64,000 nt of DNA, taken from positions 62,001-126,000 of the forward strand of contig DJTE01000023.1 of the NCBI GenBank assembly GCA_002439165.1, read 5' to 3'. Below the pieces are notes generated by a model. The model was not told the origin of the DNA, did no database searches, and saw only the letters and a list, made by a program, of their open reading frames with translations. How positions within the stretch are numbered: the stretch's first letter is position 1; each line of letters begins with the position of its first letter. The DNA comes from Chryseobacterium indologenes. GTDB taxonomy: Bacteria > Bacteroidota > Bacteroidia > Flavobacteriales > Weeksellaceae. The position numbers and the translations under genes were made by a program. Shown here one piece after another: positions 1-8,512 of this stretch.

Positions 1-313
1 AACCGTTTTCAATTCCCTCTTTTCGTCCCTGCATTTCCTGGTACAGGTTCATCAGGATCTGAAAAGACAGATAAGCATCCTTTACCACGATCAGGGTAGG
101 ATTATAAGTATTGTCAGCCAAAAGCTTTTCCGAAACAATGATAACGGAACATTTTGAGGTATCCAAGAAATGAGAAAACCGATCTTGTGCTATAAAAGAA
201 AGATGTCCCGATTCCCCGTTTTCTATTGGTGAAACCCCTGTAATAACCGCGCTTTCGTCGCCTATTATTTTTCCGTCGATAAAACTTGCAATTTGCGAAG
301 CTGTAAATTCCAT
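1..313 (-). CDS. lpxD: UDP-3-O-acylglucosamine N-acyltransferase LpxD, N-terminal part (cut by window edge)
   Basis: LpxD adds the second 3-hydroxyacyl chain to UDP-3-O-acylglucosamine in lipid A synthesis, in the cytoplasm. Only the first 104 codons are in the window. They read MEFTASQIASFIDGKIIGDE and go on with a GVSPIENGESGHLSFIA-like stretch, the typical N-terminal uridine-binding domain; the left-handed helix and catalytic histidine lie outside. The ATG at 313 is preceded by a -7 element (TATCTTTG on the minus strand, 320-327) that would place the transcript start almost on the ATG. The HD-domain gene lies upstream on the same strand. The family call is firm from sequence character; nothing can be said about the missing part. 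Confidence 0.9.
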   Translation of the reverse strand, partial: MEFTASQIASFIDGKIIGDESAVITGVSPIENGESGHLSFIAQDRFSHFLDTSKCSVIIVSEKLLADNTYNPTLIVVKDAYLSFQILMNLYQEMQGRKEGIENG

Positions 314-319
314 ATTCTG

Positions 320-348
320 CAAAGATAAGAAATTCTGTAATTCGCAAA
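320..348 (-). promoter_or_regulatory. promoter of lpxD
   Basis: The minus strand reads TTTG (345-348), 17 bases, then TATCTTTG (320-327). This fits the Bacteroidetes primary-sigma consensus TTTG-N17-23-TAnnTTTG. A transcript would begin near 314, so the mRNA may be leaderless. Confidence 0.55.
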
Positions 349-385
349 CATTTTTTGGTTTTCTGAACGTGAATTTTAATAATAT

Positions 386-1612
386 TTATGAAATTATTTG
401 TGAAATATCTCTTGGGAAGTTTAAAATATACCGGGTAGTCTTATGTACCATCAGGCCTGATAAAAGCTGATCCTGGGATTCTTCCAGCCTTATTTTTTTT
501 CCGTTTTTCTGGAGCAGATAAATAGGCTGTTTTTCGGTATCATAAGGCAGTAATTTCCGTTTAATTTCATGTACCAGTTCTTTTCCATTATCAATTCCGA
601 AAAATTCATTGGTATTTTTCACTTTTTCCTCAATGAATTTCTGTTCACACGGATGAGATGAGATAATGGTTTTCGGGAGGTTTCTCTGGGTTACACATTT
701 ACACCAGTATGAAAGGATAAAATCATCGGAATCCTGCCACAGTTTCATTGCCTGGATCACATCATTGTCATCAAGCTGCGTGAATCTGTAAATATCTTCA
801 TCTGTTGCTGAACTTTTTCCACGGTAAAGAAAGTACTTCAGATTTTCACCTGCCGGGAGTTCCACACCTTGTGAAACCAGATATTTGGCGCGCTCCAGAA
901 TCTTCACCAAAAGGAATTCCGCCAAAGCCGACGTTTTATGATAATACACCTGCCAGTACATGAACATTCTTGCCGTGAGAAAGTTTTCAATGGAATAAAC
1001 GCCTTTTGCATCAATTACCAATTCACCTTCACCACAGACGTTCATCATAGAAATGATCCTTTGGGTATTAATATTTCCTTCGGAAACTCCTGTAAAAAAG
1101 CTGTCCCTTTTCAGATAATCAAGACGGTCTACATCCAGTTGGGATGAAATCAGCTGATTGAAAAATTTTCTGTGATATTTTCCCCGGAACATTTCAATTG
1201 CAACCGATAGCTGCCCGTTGAATACTTCATTCAGTTTATTCATCAGCAACAGTGACAGTTTCTCGTGATGCCAGTCGTCCATCAGCATACTTTCCAGCGC
1301 ATGGGAAAACGGACCGTGGCCAATATCATGCATCAGAATAGCCAGCATCGCGCCTTTTTCTTCTTCATCTGAGATTTCCACTCCTTTCTGTTTCAGTGTT
1401 TCCAAAGCTGTAAACATCAGGTGCATCGCTCCCAATGCATGGTGAAATCTTGTATGGGTAGCTCCCGGAAAGATCAGATTCAGAAGCCCGGTCTGCCCGA
1501 TCCTTCTCAGTCTCTGAAAATATGGATGTTCAATAACGTCAAATAAGATTTCGTAAGGGATTTTGATGAAGCCGTGAACCGGATCGTTGATGATTTTAAG
1601 CTTGTTCTGCAT
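386..1612 (-). CDS. HD superfamily phosphohydrolase, dNTPase-like
   Basis: This 408-residue cytoplasmic protein belongs to the HD phosphohydrolase group related to dGTP triphosphohydrolases, which use a metal to remove phosphate from nucleotides. Visible motifs are HTRFHHALGAMHLM at about residues 53-66, HDIGHGPFSHALE with the HD pair at 95-96, and DVDRLDYLKRD near 160-170, so the metal-binding residues are intact. The start at 1612 follows a -7 element TAACTTTG (minus, 1635-1642). The gene lies 72 bases upstream of lpxD on the same strand, an order I associate with flavobacterial genomes, though lpxD has its own promoter. The substrate cannot be read from the sequence. Confidence 0.85.
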   Translation of the reverse strand: MQNKLKIINDPVHGFIKIPYEILFDVIEHPYFQRLRRIGQTGLLNLIFPGATHTRFHHALGAMHLMFTALETLKQKGVEISDEEEKGAMLAILMHDIGHGPFSHALESMLMDDWHHEKLSLLLMNKLNEVFNGQLSVAIEMFRGKYHRKFFNQLISSQLDVDRLDYLKRDSFFTGVSEGNINTQRIISMMNVCGEGELVIDAKGVYSIENFLTARMFMYWQVYYHKTSALAEFLLVKILERAKYLVSQGVELPAGENLKYFLYRGKSSATDEDIYRFTQLDDNDVIQAMKLWQDSDDFILSYWCKCVTQRNLPKTIISSHPCEQKFIEEKVKNTNEFFGIDNGKELVHEIKRKLLPYDTEKQPIYLLQKNGKKIRLEESQDQLLSGLMVHKTTRYILNFPRDISQIIS

Positions 1613-1634
1613 TGGAAACGTCGATATTAGTAAA

Positions 1635-1642
1635 CAAAGTTA
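1635..1642 (-). promoter_or_regulatory. -7 promoter element of the HD phosphohydrolase gene
   Basis: The minus strand reads TAACTTTG, a match to TAnnTTTG, 22 bases before the ATG. No clear -33 TTTG was found. Confidence 0.4.
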
Positions 1643-1687
1643 GGGATTTTAATTTTTAGGTATCATTAATTCAGCATTAAAAACCTT

Positions 1688-1800
1688 TTTGGCTGACTAA
1701 AGTCCACCTCTATTGAATAAATTCTACCAATTACATTAAAAGCTTTTTAAATAAAACATTACACTTAAAAAATGATTAAGTGTCAAAAAAACTTTTGTAT
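1688..1800. repeat. degenerate copy of a dispersed noncoding repeat
   Basis: Bases 1691-1727 contain GACTAAAGTCCACCTCT followed by TTGAATAAATTCT. This resembles the repeats at 7946-8060 and 8246-8360. It is followed by a small hairpin, ACACTTAA (1761-1768) with TTAAGTGT (1776-1783), and by AACTTTTGTATCTG. A similar AACTTTTGTGCCTG follows the copy at 7946 in the same order. The function is unknown. Confidence 0.5.
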
Positions 1801-1850
1801 CTGTTGTTGTTAACAATTATCTTTATAGTTTAATAATCTATTAGTCTTTC

Positions 1851-3494
1851 ATGAGAAAACATCTGTTTTTCATCCTGCTTTTTACAGCACATTTCTTTTC
1901 TGCACAGATGTTATCTGAAACTCAAAAACTGGAATCGCTCTGCCGGGTATGGGGATTTTTAAAATACTATCATCCTCATGTTGCGAAAGGCAGTTTCGAC
2001 TGGGACCGGCAGTTGCTCGAAAAAATAGATGAGCTGGAAACCGTTCAGAATAAAGCCCAGCTGAACCAGCTGTATTTTAACTGGATTAACAGTCTCGGAA
2101 AGGTTGATGAATGCCGGGAATGTATGAAAACAGGAAAGGGAAAAACCTATTTTCTCAAAAATTTCGATTTAAGCTGGATCAGAAACTCTGTCATTTTTAA
2201 TGAACAGGTAAGCCTGCAACTGGCTTTTATTGAAAACAACCGGAATACCGGAAGCAATCATTATATAGGTCGGTACGGGAGAAAAGGATTCTTCAGACAT
2301 GAGAATTCTTACGGATCGGAATATACTTCAAAACAGGTGAGCCTGCTGGAACTTTTCAGATACTGGAATTTTGTGGAATACTTTTTCCCTTATAAATATG
2401 AGACCGACCAGAACTGGAATGATGTTTTAACGGAAATGATTCCCAAACTGATCCGGGTAAATAATGACACTGACTACCATCTCACCCTTGCGGAACTCGT
2501 TACAAAAGTTGATGATTCCCATGCTTTTTTATTTTCACCGCTGATTACTGCGAATTTACACGGAAGAAAAAAGATCCCTGTACAATACAGATATGCAGAA
2601 GGGAAGCTGGTCGTAACGAAGATCAGTCAGAATTCTTTTCATGAAGAAGTTCCCCTGAAGCCTGGTGATGTCATCTATGATGTTAACGGGATGACGATTC
2701 CACAGATGATCAATAGTTTCGGAAAATATATTCCGGCATCCAATTCCTGGGGCAAAATCACCAAAATAAGAAATGTTTTTCTTTTCAGCAATAAAGATTC
2801 CATCCGGATTAAAATTGAAAGAAACGGACAAAATATGGAGATCGCTGCAAAAACTTACCTCTTCAAAGATATAATCCAGGAAAAGCCCGATGTTCCGGAA
2901 AAATGGAAGTTTCTGGATCCGGATAAGAAAACAGGATATATACATATGGGCACCATCGAAAAAAAAGATCTTGATGAGATGTACCGAGAACTGAAAACCG
3001 GTTCTTCCATTATTTTTGACCTCAGAAATTATCCGAAACAGACCATTATCCCCTTAAGCCGGATGATTCTGCCCAAAAGAACACCTTATTGCCGGTTCAA
3101 TTTTCCTGAAACAGACTACCCGGGAAAGTTTTATACGGCGGTCAACAGCATTGGCAAAAAAAATTCTGATTATTATAAAGGAAATGTCGTAGTTTTAGTA
3201 GATGAAAATACCCAAAGCCAGGCCGAGACCACAGTGATGATGTTGAAGCAGCATCCGAAGGCAAAAGTGATCGGAAGCAATACGTCAGGAGCCAACGGAG
3301 ATGTTATCATGTTTAAAATTGCCGGGCTGGACACCTGTTTTTCGGGGCTGGGAGCCTATTATCCTGACGGAAGAGAAACCCAGAGGATAGGCATCGTACC
3401 TGAAATCATCATAAAACCTACGGTAAAAGGGATTCAGGAAGGAAGAGATGAAGTGCTGGAAAGGGCTCTGGAATATATTAGAACCGGCCGTTAG
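1851..3494 (+). CDS. secreted S41 family (C-terminal processing type) peptidase
   Basis: A 547-residue exported serine peptidase. Residues 1-18 form a signal peptide ending FFSAQ. The N-terminal third is a family-specific helical region (SLCRVWGFLKYYHPHV), a PDZ-like segment lies at about 240-320 (PLKPGDVIYDVNG), and the S41 core follows. The nucleophile is expected at Ser456 in DENTQSQAETT, and the late GANGDV loop fits the fold. It probably cleaves proteins in the periplasm or at the surface. A 12-base direct repeat, AACCGGCCGTTA, spans the stop (3482-3493) and recurs at 3505-3516. There is no operon partner, since porX begins 132 bases later. The physiological substrate is unknown. Confidence 0.85.
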   Translation: MRKHLFFILLFTAHFFSAQMLSETQKLESLCRVWGFLKYYHPHVAKGSFDWDRQLLEKIDELETVQNKAQLNQLYFNWINSLGKVDECRECMKTGKGKTYFLKNFDLSWIRNSVIFNEQVSLQLAFIENNRNTGSNHYIGRYGRKGFFRHENSYGSEYTSKQVSLLELFRYWNFVEYFFPYKYETDQNWNDVLTEMIPKLIRVNNDTDYHLTLAELVTKVDDSHAFLFSPLITANLHGRKKIPVQYRYAEGKLVVTKISQNSFHEEVPLKPGDVIYDVNGMTIPQMINSFGKYIPASNSWGKITKIRNVFLFSNKDSIRIKIERNGQNMEIAAKTYLFKDIIQEKPDVPEKWKFLDPDKKTGYIHMGTIEKKDLDEMYRELKTGSSIIFDLRNYPKQTIIPLSRMILPKRTPYCRFNFPETDYPGKFYTAVNSIGKKNSDYYKGNVVVLVDENTQSQAETTVMMLKQHPKAKVIGSNTSGANGDVIMFKIAGLDTCFSGLGAYYPDGRETQRIGIVPEIIIKPTVKGIQEGRDEVLERALEYIRTGR

Positions 3495-3626
3495 GCTGGA
3501 AGGAAACCGGCCGTTACCGGCGTTATTTTCATTTAACTAATATTTAACTTTTAATCTTTTGTTTTTGGAAAATTTTAAAAGGATTTGGTCAACATTTTGA
3601 TACAATAATCATGTAAAAAATAAATT

Positions 3627-5171
3627 ATGTCGGAAAAGATATTATGGATAGATGATGAAATAGATTTACTAAAGCCCCATATCGTATTTTTAGAAAAGAA
3701 AGGTTATCAGGTAACGCCTGTTAATAATGTAAATGAGGCTCTGGAACTTATGGATTCAGAAAAATTCGCTTTAACGTTAATTGATGAAAATATGCCCGGA
3801 ATTTCCGGACTGGAAGCTATTCCTATGATCAAGGAGAAAGACAATGCCCTGAAGATCGTTATGGTGACCAAAAGTGAAGAGGAACATATTATGGAAGAGG
3901 CTATCGGGTCTCAGATTGCAGATTATATTCTGAAACCGGTAAATCCCAATCAGATTCTGCTGTCATTAAAAAAGAACCTTCAGCAGGACAATCTGGTGGA
4001 GCAGAAAACCATTTTACAGTACCAGCAGGAATTCAGAAACCTTTCTATGGAACTTTCCTATCTGAGAACCTACCAGGACTGGGCAGAGTATTATAAAAAG
4101 ATCCTGAGCTGGGAAATCAAGTTCGATAAAGTTACGGATAACGAGTTTGCCGATCTTCTGCAGTCTCAGAAAGAAGAAGCCAACATTCAGTTTGCAAAGT
4201 TTATTGAAAACAATTACACAGGCTGGCTTACCGATCCGGACAAGCCGATTATGAGCCATACGCTTTTCAAAGAAAAAGTAAAGCCTGAAGTAGAGAAGGA
4301 AAAGGTATTGCTGCTCATGATAGACAATCTCCGCTATGACCAGTGGAAGGTTATTGAACCTCTTTTTACAAAATATTACAATAAGGTATCAGAAGATTAT
4401 TATTACAGTATTCTTCCTACTGCCACCCAATATGCAAGAAATTCATTTTTCGCGGGACTGATGCCGTCGGAGATTGAAAAACGTTTTCCTGATAAGTGGT
4501 TCAATGATAATGAGGAAGGGAATAAAAACGAATTTGAGCGTGATTTCCTTGAAGACCAGATGAAGCGTGTCGGGCTGGGTTCTAAATCGATGAAGTATCT
4601 TAAAGTTCTGAACGCCGATTTTGAAAGAAAGATCTACGATGATTTCAACCAGCATAAAAACAACGATCTTCTGGTAATCGTTTATAATTTCATTGATATT
4701 CTTTCGCACGCCAAAACAGACAATCATATTGTAGACCAGCTGATCCGTGATGATAAAACATTCAGATCCCTTACCTATAACTGGTTTGAGAATTCCTCTC
4801 TGCTGAAAATCATTAAAGCAGCCGCTGAAAACGGTTATAAACTGGTGATTACTACTGACCACGGAACTGTTTATGTAAAGAAACCGAGTAAGGTGGTGGG
4901 AGACCGGGAAACCTCTACCAACATCCGTTACAAAACCGGAAAGAGTTTAACGTATGACGACAGTGACGTATGGGCTATCACTAATCCGGAAAAGCTATTC
5001 CTTCCCAAAGGAAATTTAAGTTCGAAGTACATTTTTGCCAAAAACAATATTTTCCTGGCTTATCCTAAGAATTATAATCACTTTGTGAATTATTATAAAG
5101 AAACCTACCAGCATGGCGGGATTTCACTTGAAGAGTGTATTATTCCGATCAGCATTTTAGAACCCAAATAG
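3627..5171 (+). CDS. porX: PorX: response regulator with PglZ/alkaline-phosphatase-like output domain
   Basis: PorX is the response regulator that, with the kinase PorY, controls the Bacteroidetes type IX secretion system. Residues 1-120 are a receiver domain with the acidic pair near residue 10 (LWIDDE), the phospho-acceptor Asp53 in LIDENMPG, the Thr/Ser position in MVTKSEE, and Lys in YILKPVNP. A helical linker follows. Residues from about 220 to 514 are a PglZ domain of the alkaline-phosphatase fold, with MIDNLRYDQW, a catalytic-Thr motif PTATQYARN, the metal ligands ITTDHGTVY and a late YQHGGISLEE. A length of 514 is normal for PorX. No porY lies in the window. A strong terminator follows directly. 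Confidence 0.92.
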   Translation: MSEKILWIDDEIDLLKPHIVFLEKKGYQVTPVNNVNEALELMDSEKFALTLIDENMPGISGLEAIPMIKEKDNALKIVMVTKSEEEHIMEEAIGSQIADYILKPVNPNQILLSLKKNLQQDNLVEQKTILQYQQEFRNLSMELSYLRTYQDWAEYYKKILSWEIKFDKVTDNEFADLLQSQKEEANIQFAKFIENNYTGWLTDPDKPIMSHTLFKEKVKPEVEKEKVLLLMIDNLRYDQWKVIEPLFTKYYNKVSEDYYYSILPTATQYARNSFFAGLMPSEIEKRFPDKWFNDNEEGNKNEFERDFLEDQMKRVGLGSKSMKYLKVLNADFERKIYDDFNQHKNNDLLVIVYNFIDILSHAKTDNHIVDQLIRDDKTFRSLTYNWFENSSLLKIIKAAAENGYKLVITTDHGTVYVKKPSKVVGDRETSTNIRYKTGKSLTYDDSDVWAITNPEKLFLPKGNLSSKYIFAKNNIFLAYPKNYNHFVNYYKETYQHGGISLEECIIPISILEPK

Positions 5172-5202
5172 TTTTTTTCATAGTTTATTTAATTTTGGGT
5201 CT

Positions 5203-5248
5203 GAGGGCGGAAAAAAATCGAATGATTTTTTTCCGCCCTCATTTTTTA
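5203..5248 (+). terminator. strong intrinsic terminator after porX
   Basis: A perfect 17-base-pair stem runs 5203-5219 (GAGGGCGGAAAAAAATC) against 5224-5240, with loop GAAT and then ATTTTTTAT. It separates porX from the next gene and lies inside the longer frame that would start at 5135, which argues against that start. Confidence 0.85.
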
Positions 5249-5281
5249 TATTTTGTAAATTACCAAAATAATATTCGCAAA

Positions 5282-5965
5282 ATGACCAGTTACGAAATTT
5301 TATTACAAAATCACAATATTCTCACATCAGTACAGGAATTGATACAGAGAAACGAAATTATTTCCGCAATAAAATTAGTAAAGGACAAAACAGGATTAAG
5401 TCTCAAAGAATCCAAAGATATCGTAGAAAACATCAGCAAATTTCCTTTTACTAAAACTTTTGATAATAAAGCTAGTCTTTTTAAAGACGAAATATCTGAA
5501 AATAATATCGGAGAAGAACTGAGCACACTTCTACATCAAAACAAAAAATTAGAAGCCATAAAACTGGTTATCGACAACACCGGAATGGGTTTGCGAGATG
5601 CCAAAAACTTTGTGGAAAGCATCCAGAAGAAAGAAACTATTTTCAACCAGGAATCAATCGAAAGATTTTCTGATATCAGTATAAAAATGACCAACACCAA
5701 TGGGAATATTATCGTTAAGATAAAAGAAGGAAATCATCCCGAAAAAGTCGTTTATCCCAATGACCAGGATTGGAAAAAGGTAAAACAAATGCTTGGAAAC
5801 AAACCTGAACTGATTCAATACGAAAATGAATTTCTTAATGGAAAACATCCTGTTCCGCAGAAAAAAAGCAATCTTTTCGTAGAAACAAATTCTTTTGGAA
5901 AATGGATTTTATTTCTTGTTTTATTTTGCCTTATTATGCTCTTTATTTATTTTTACGGCTCTTAA
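5282..5965 (+). CDS. membrane-anchored protein with two ribosomal L7/L12 C-terminal-like repeats
   Basis: A protein of 227 residues from the ATG at 5282; a longer frame from 5135 crosses a terminator and was not used. Two similar segments, about residues 22-54 (SAIKLVKDKTGLSLKESKDI) and 83-115 (EAIKLVIDNTGMGLRDAKNF), match the L7/L12 C-terminal helix-turn-helix pattern AIKxVxxxTGLxLKEAKxxV. A middle beta-rich stretch follows (about 125-165, NGNIIVKIKEG). Residues about 205-225 form one hydrophobic transmembrane segment (WILFLVLFCLIMLFIYFY). L7/L12-like domains outside the ribosome appear in many uncharacterised proteins, and no function is known for this arrangement. It would be tail-anchored with the repeats in the cytoplasm. 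Confidence 0.75.
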   Translation: MTSYEILLQNHNILTSVQELIQRNEIISAIKLVKDKTGLSLKESKDIVENISKFPFTKTFDNKASLFKDEISENNIGEELSTLLHQNKKLEAIKLVIDNTGMGLRDAKNFVESIQKKETIFNQESIERFSDISIKMTNTNGNIIVKIKEGNHPEKVVYPNDQDWKKVKQMLGNKPELIQYENEFLNGKHPVPQKKSNLFVETNSFGKWILFLVLFCLIMLFIYFYGS

Positions 5966-6047
5966 AAACTGACTAATAAATCTTCTATTATTAATTTAAA
6001 TTCAAAACGATCTATAATCATTAACTTATAAAGAGTACAATCTAAAT

Positions 6048-6812
6048 ATGAAATTAATTACATACAACGTCAACGGAATAAGAGCCGCATTTACTAAGGA
6101 TTTTCTGGGCTGGCTGAAAACCGCTGATCCCGATATCATCTGCATTCAGGAAAGCAAAGCCGGAAACGATCAGATTGATATTGAAAGTCTTGAAAAGCTG
6201 GGTTATCACAGTTACTGGCATTCAGCAGTAAGAAAAGGTTACAGCGGAGTTGGTATTGCCTCCAAAACAAAACCTTCCCATGTGGAATACGGATGTGGAA
6301 TAGAAAGCTATGATAATGAAGGCAGAATCATCCGTGCAGATTTTGACGGTTACTCTGTTATTTCCGTTTATGTACCTTCTGCCAGCAATATTGAAAGGCT
6401 GGATTTCAAAATGCAGTTTTGCCACGATTTTCTGGCTTATATCAAAGAATTGAAAAAGACCATTCCCAATCTCATTATTTCAGGGGATTTTAATATCTGT
6501 CACCAGGCAATTGATATTCACGATCCGGTTCGCTTAAAGAATGTTTCCGGCTTTCTTCCTATGGAAAGAGAATGGATGACCAGTTTTATTGAGGAGTGTG
6601 AGCTTATAGACAGTTTCAGGTTTTTCAATAATGAGCCGGATAATTACACATGGTGGAGTTACAGGCAGAATGCAAGAGCCAATAATAAAGGATGGAGACT
6701 GGATTATAATTTCGCTACCTATTCCCTGAAAGACAAACTTTCCCGGGCGGTTATTTTAAAAGAAGCTGTACACTCGGACCACTGCCCTGCTCTTCTGGAG
6801 CTTGATGTGTAA
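6048..6812 (+). CDS. xth: exodeoxyribonuclease III (AP endonuclease)
   Basis: A 254-residue cytoplasmic DNA-repair enzyme of the EEP nuclease fold. It cuts 5' of abasic sites and degrades duplex DNA 3' to 5'. Motifs in order are MKLITYNVNGIRAA (metal-binding Asn), DIICIQESKA (catalytic Glu), WHSAVRKGYSGVGI, ISGDFNICH (Asp/Asn pair), GWRLDYNF, and the terminal HSDHCPALLEL (catalytic Asp-His). The length is usual for the family and all key residues are present. The gene stands alone and ends in a terminator shared with the convergent RlpA-like gene. Confidence 0.93.
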   Translation: MKLITYNVNGIRAAFTKDFLGWLKTADPDIICIQESKAGNDQIDIESLEKLGYHSYWHSAVRKGYSGVGIASKTKPSHVEYGCGIESYDNEGRIIRADFDGYSVISVYVPSASNIERLDFKMQFCHDFLAYIKELKKTIPNLIISGDFNICHQAIDIHDPVRLKNVSGFLPMEREWMTSFIEECELIDSFRFFNNEPDNYTWWSYRQNARANNKGWRLDYNFATYSLKDKLSRAVILKEAVHSDHCPALLELDV

Positions 6813-6833
6813 AATGGTAATAACGATATACAA

Positions 6834-6864
6834 AAAGCCAGCTGAATCAGCTGGCTTTCTTAAT
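6834..6864. terminator. bidirectional terminator between xth and the RlpA-like gene
   Basis: AAAGCCAGCTGA (6834-6845) pairs with TCAGCTGGCTTT (6847-6858). A-rich sequence precedes it and T-rich sequence follows, so it can serve both convergent genes. Confidence 0.8.
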
Positions 6865-6877
6865 TTAAATCATAAAT

Positions 6878-7249
6878 TTAATCGACAATTTCATATTCCA
6901 CCGGAATAGTACCGTGATCGGTATCTCCGATTTCATCGAACGCAGCTTTAGAAATATCTAAGGCTCTTGATGCATGGAAAGGCCCTCTATCATTGATCTT
7001 CACTATCACCTGTTTTCCATTGTTCAGATTGGTCACTCTAACATTGGTGCCAAAAGGAAGCGTTCTGTTTGCCGCAGTAAACTTTGAATTATCAAAGATC
7101 TCTCCGCTGGCTGTTTTTCTACCATTAAATTTATCGTGGTAGTACGATGCATAACTTGTTTTTTTCGCATCTAAGGTATTATTCGTAAATGAATAAATTC
7201 CTAAGGTTGAAATCATCATTATGATTACGAGAATGAATCTTTTCATCAT
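6878..7249 (-). CDS. RlpA-like double-psi beta-barrel protein (septal ring lytic transglycosylase family)
   Basis: A 123-residue exported protein. Residues 1-22 are a signal sequence (FILVIIMMISTLGIYSFT) without a lipobox, so it should be periplasmic. Almost all the rest is one double-psi beta-barrel domain with YASYYHDKFNGRKTASGEIFD, LPFGTNVRVTNL, the conserved VKINDRGPF and RALDISKAAF. Some RlpA proteins cleave glycan strands lacking stem peptides. This one has only the catalytic-type domain and lacks the C-terminal SPOR domain that brings RlpA to the septum, so its localisation must differ. A -7 element, TACTTTTG, lies at 7276-7283 on the minus strand. Activity is inferred from family only. 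Confidence 0.85.
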   Translation of the reverse strand: MMKRFILVIIMMISTLGIYSFTNNTLDAKKTSYASYYHDKFNGRKTASGEIFDNSKFTAANRTLPFGTNVRVTNLNNGKQVIVKINDRGPFHASRALDISKAAFDEIGDTDHGTIPVEYEIVD

Positions 7250-7275
7250 TTTGAATTTTATTGGTTTTGACGGAG

Positions 7276-7283
7276 CAAAAGTA
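7276..7283 (-). promoter_or_regulatory. -7 promoter element of the RlpA-like gene
   Basis: The minus strand reads TACTTTTG, matching TAnnTTTG, 26 bases before the ATG. Confidence 0.4.
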
Positions 7284-7925
7284 TCAGGAATCTTTTAAAG
7301 TCCATAAGCGATTTGTTAAAAACCGTTAATTAAAACCAAATATTATGTTAACAACCACTGTAACTTCCTATTATTAGGTGTTTTAAAGAACATCGTTAAA
7401 AAGTGTTAAAAAAAATAGCAAAACGTTAATTTAATTAACTAATTTGTGCATAATTTCAAAAATAACAAAATATAAAATACTGTAAATCAACATATTAAAA
7501 AATCATCAAAAAAGTAAAATAAAAATTTACATTGACTTGTGAAGATGATAATGTTAAATTTTCTGCCCACCGGTAAGTTACTTATACCCTGTACTAAATA
7601 GCTTTAGAAAAGGGAATCAGAGCAGGACAGGCTTTAAAAAATAAAATTTTTCCGGCCGACCCGTATAGAAATTTAACAGGTTAAAAACCTTCAGTTTTAC
7701 TATCCGATTCTTTTTCAGGAATATATTTGATTTAGGTATCAAAATTAGTACCAGAATGACAACCGGCTCAGTCATTCATCAATTCCATTTAAACTGACCC
7801 CGAATCCTATAAAGCATTATTATATCCCATCAGGGTTACAATATACTTACTTTTCGCCGGGTTTAAAGAATGATTTCAGAAAGATTAGCCGTACCATGCA
7901 ATAATTCCTGTTTTCCCGTTGATTT

Positions 7926-8098
7926 TATAGGTTTACTGATATATTCAGGCTAAAGCCGACGGATTGTTTTTTTATTATTTCAGGCGGACTAAAGTTTCAC
8001 CTCTGTTGAATATATTCTGCACATCATATATTCCCGAAGGCCAGACAAATGGTACATATTTCTTTGGTAAATAAAATTATGGACTTTTAGAAAGCTAT
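7926..8098. repeat. dispersed noncoding repeat, copy 1
   Basis: This copy contains GGCTAAAGCCGACGGAT, a T-rich spacer, GGCGGACTAAAG and then a 33-base block (7998-8030) identical to 8300-8332. Similarity continues on both sides (TTTACTG before, ACAAATGG and TTTCTTTG after), so the duplicated unit is about 170-180 bases with copy spacing near 300. Related pieces occur at 1688 and 35190. Confidence 0.7.
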
Positions 8099-8225
8099 TT
8101 GAAAAAGTATTTAACTTAAAGATTATTAAAGTGGCTGAAAACTTTTGTGCCTGCTGACTTCGTTGAACCTTCGGTTTATGATTGAAAAGAAATCATAGCT
8201 ACGGGTATGCACGAATTTTTCTCAG

Positions 8226-8406
8226 ATTTTACAGATTTACTGTATAAGCTTTGGCTAAAGTCGGTGGATTTTATTTTATTATTCAGGTGGACTAAAGCCC
8301 ACCTCTGTTGAATATATTCTGCACATCATATACTCTCGCAAATCAGGCAAATAATGGAGATTTCTTTGATGTTGCAGTTAAAATTATTTCCCGCAGACTT
8401 TCAAAA
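8226..8406. repeat. dispersed noncoding repeat, copy 2
   Basis: This copy contains GGCTAAAGTCGGTGGAT, a T-rich spacer, GGTGGACTAAAGCCCACCTC and the 33-base block 8300-8332 shared exactly with copy 1. GGTGGACTAAAGCCCACC is itself a small imperfect palindrome, so an RNA copy could fold back. Confidence 0.7.
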
Positions 8407-8466
8407 ATTATACTGATTAAGAGTGTGAATACAGATCCGGAAGGTTGATCTTCTTACAAAAATAAA

Positions 8467-8495
8467 AAACCAGTGAGGAATCTCACTGGTTTTAT
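8467..8495 (-). terminator. terminator of the VGIN-family gene pair
   Basis: AAACCAGTGAG (8467-8477) pairs with CTCACTGGTTT (8482-8492) around loop GAAT. On the minus strand the stem is followed by a T run, so it ends transcription of the two genes upstream. Confidence 0.8.
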
Positions 8496-8512
8496 ATATT
8501 TATTAATGCTGA

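Larger units (their letters stand above)
7290..8460. other. long noncoding stretch without a recognisable gene
   Basis: About 1.2 kb between the RlpA-like gene and the VGIN-family pair. The first 270 bases are very AT-rich. The rest has more balanced composition but no reading frame with protein character on either strand. It holds two copies of a dispersed repeat, listed separately. I see no tRNA, riboswitch or insertion-sequence end. It may be a decayed region. Confidence 0.6.

Noticed and set aside
5135..5281. Longer N-terminus of the L7/L12-like membrane protein
   Set aside because: It would overlap porX and include a perfect 17-base-pair terminator; the ATG at 5282 begins the similar part.
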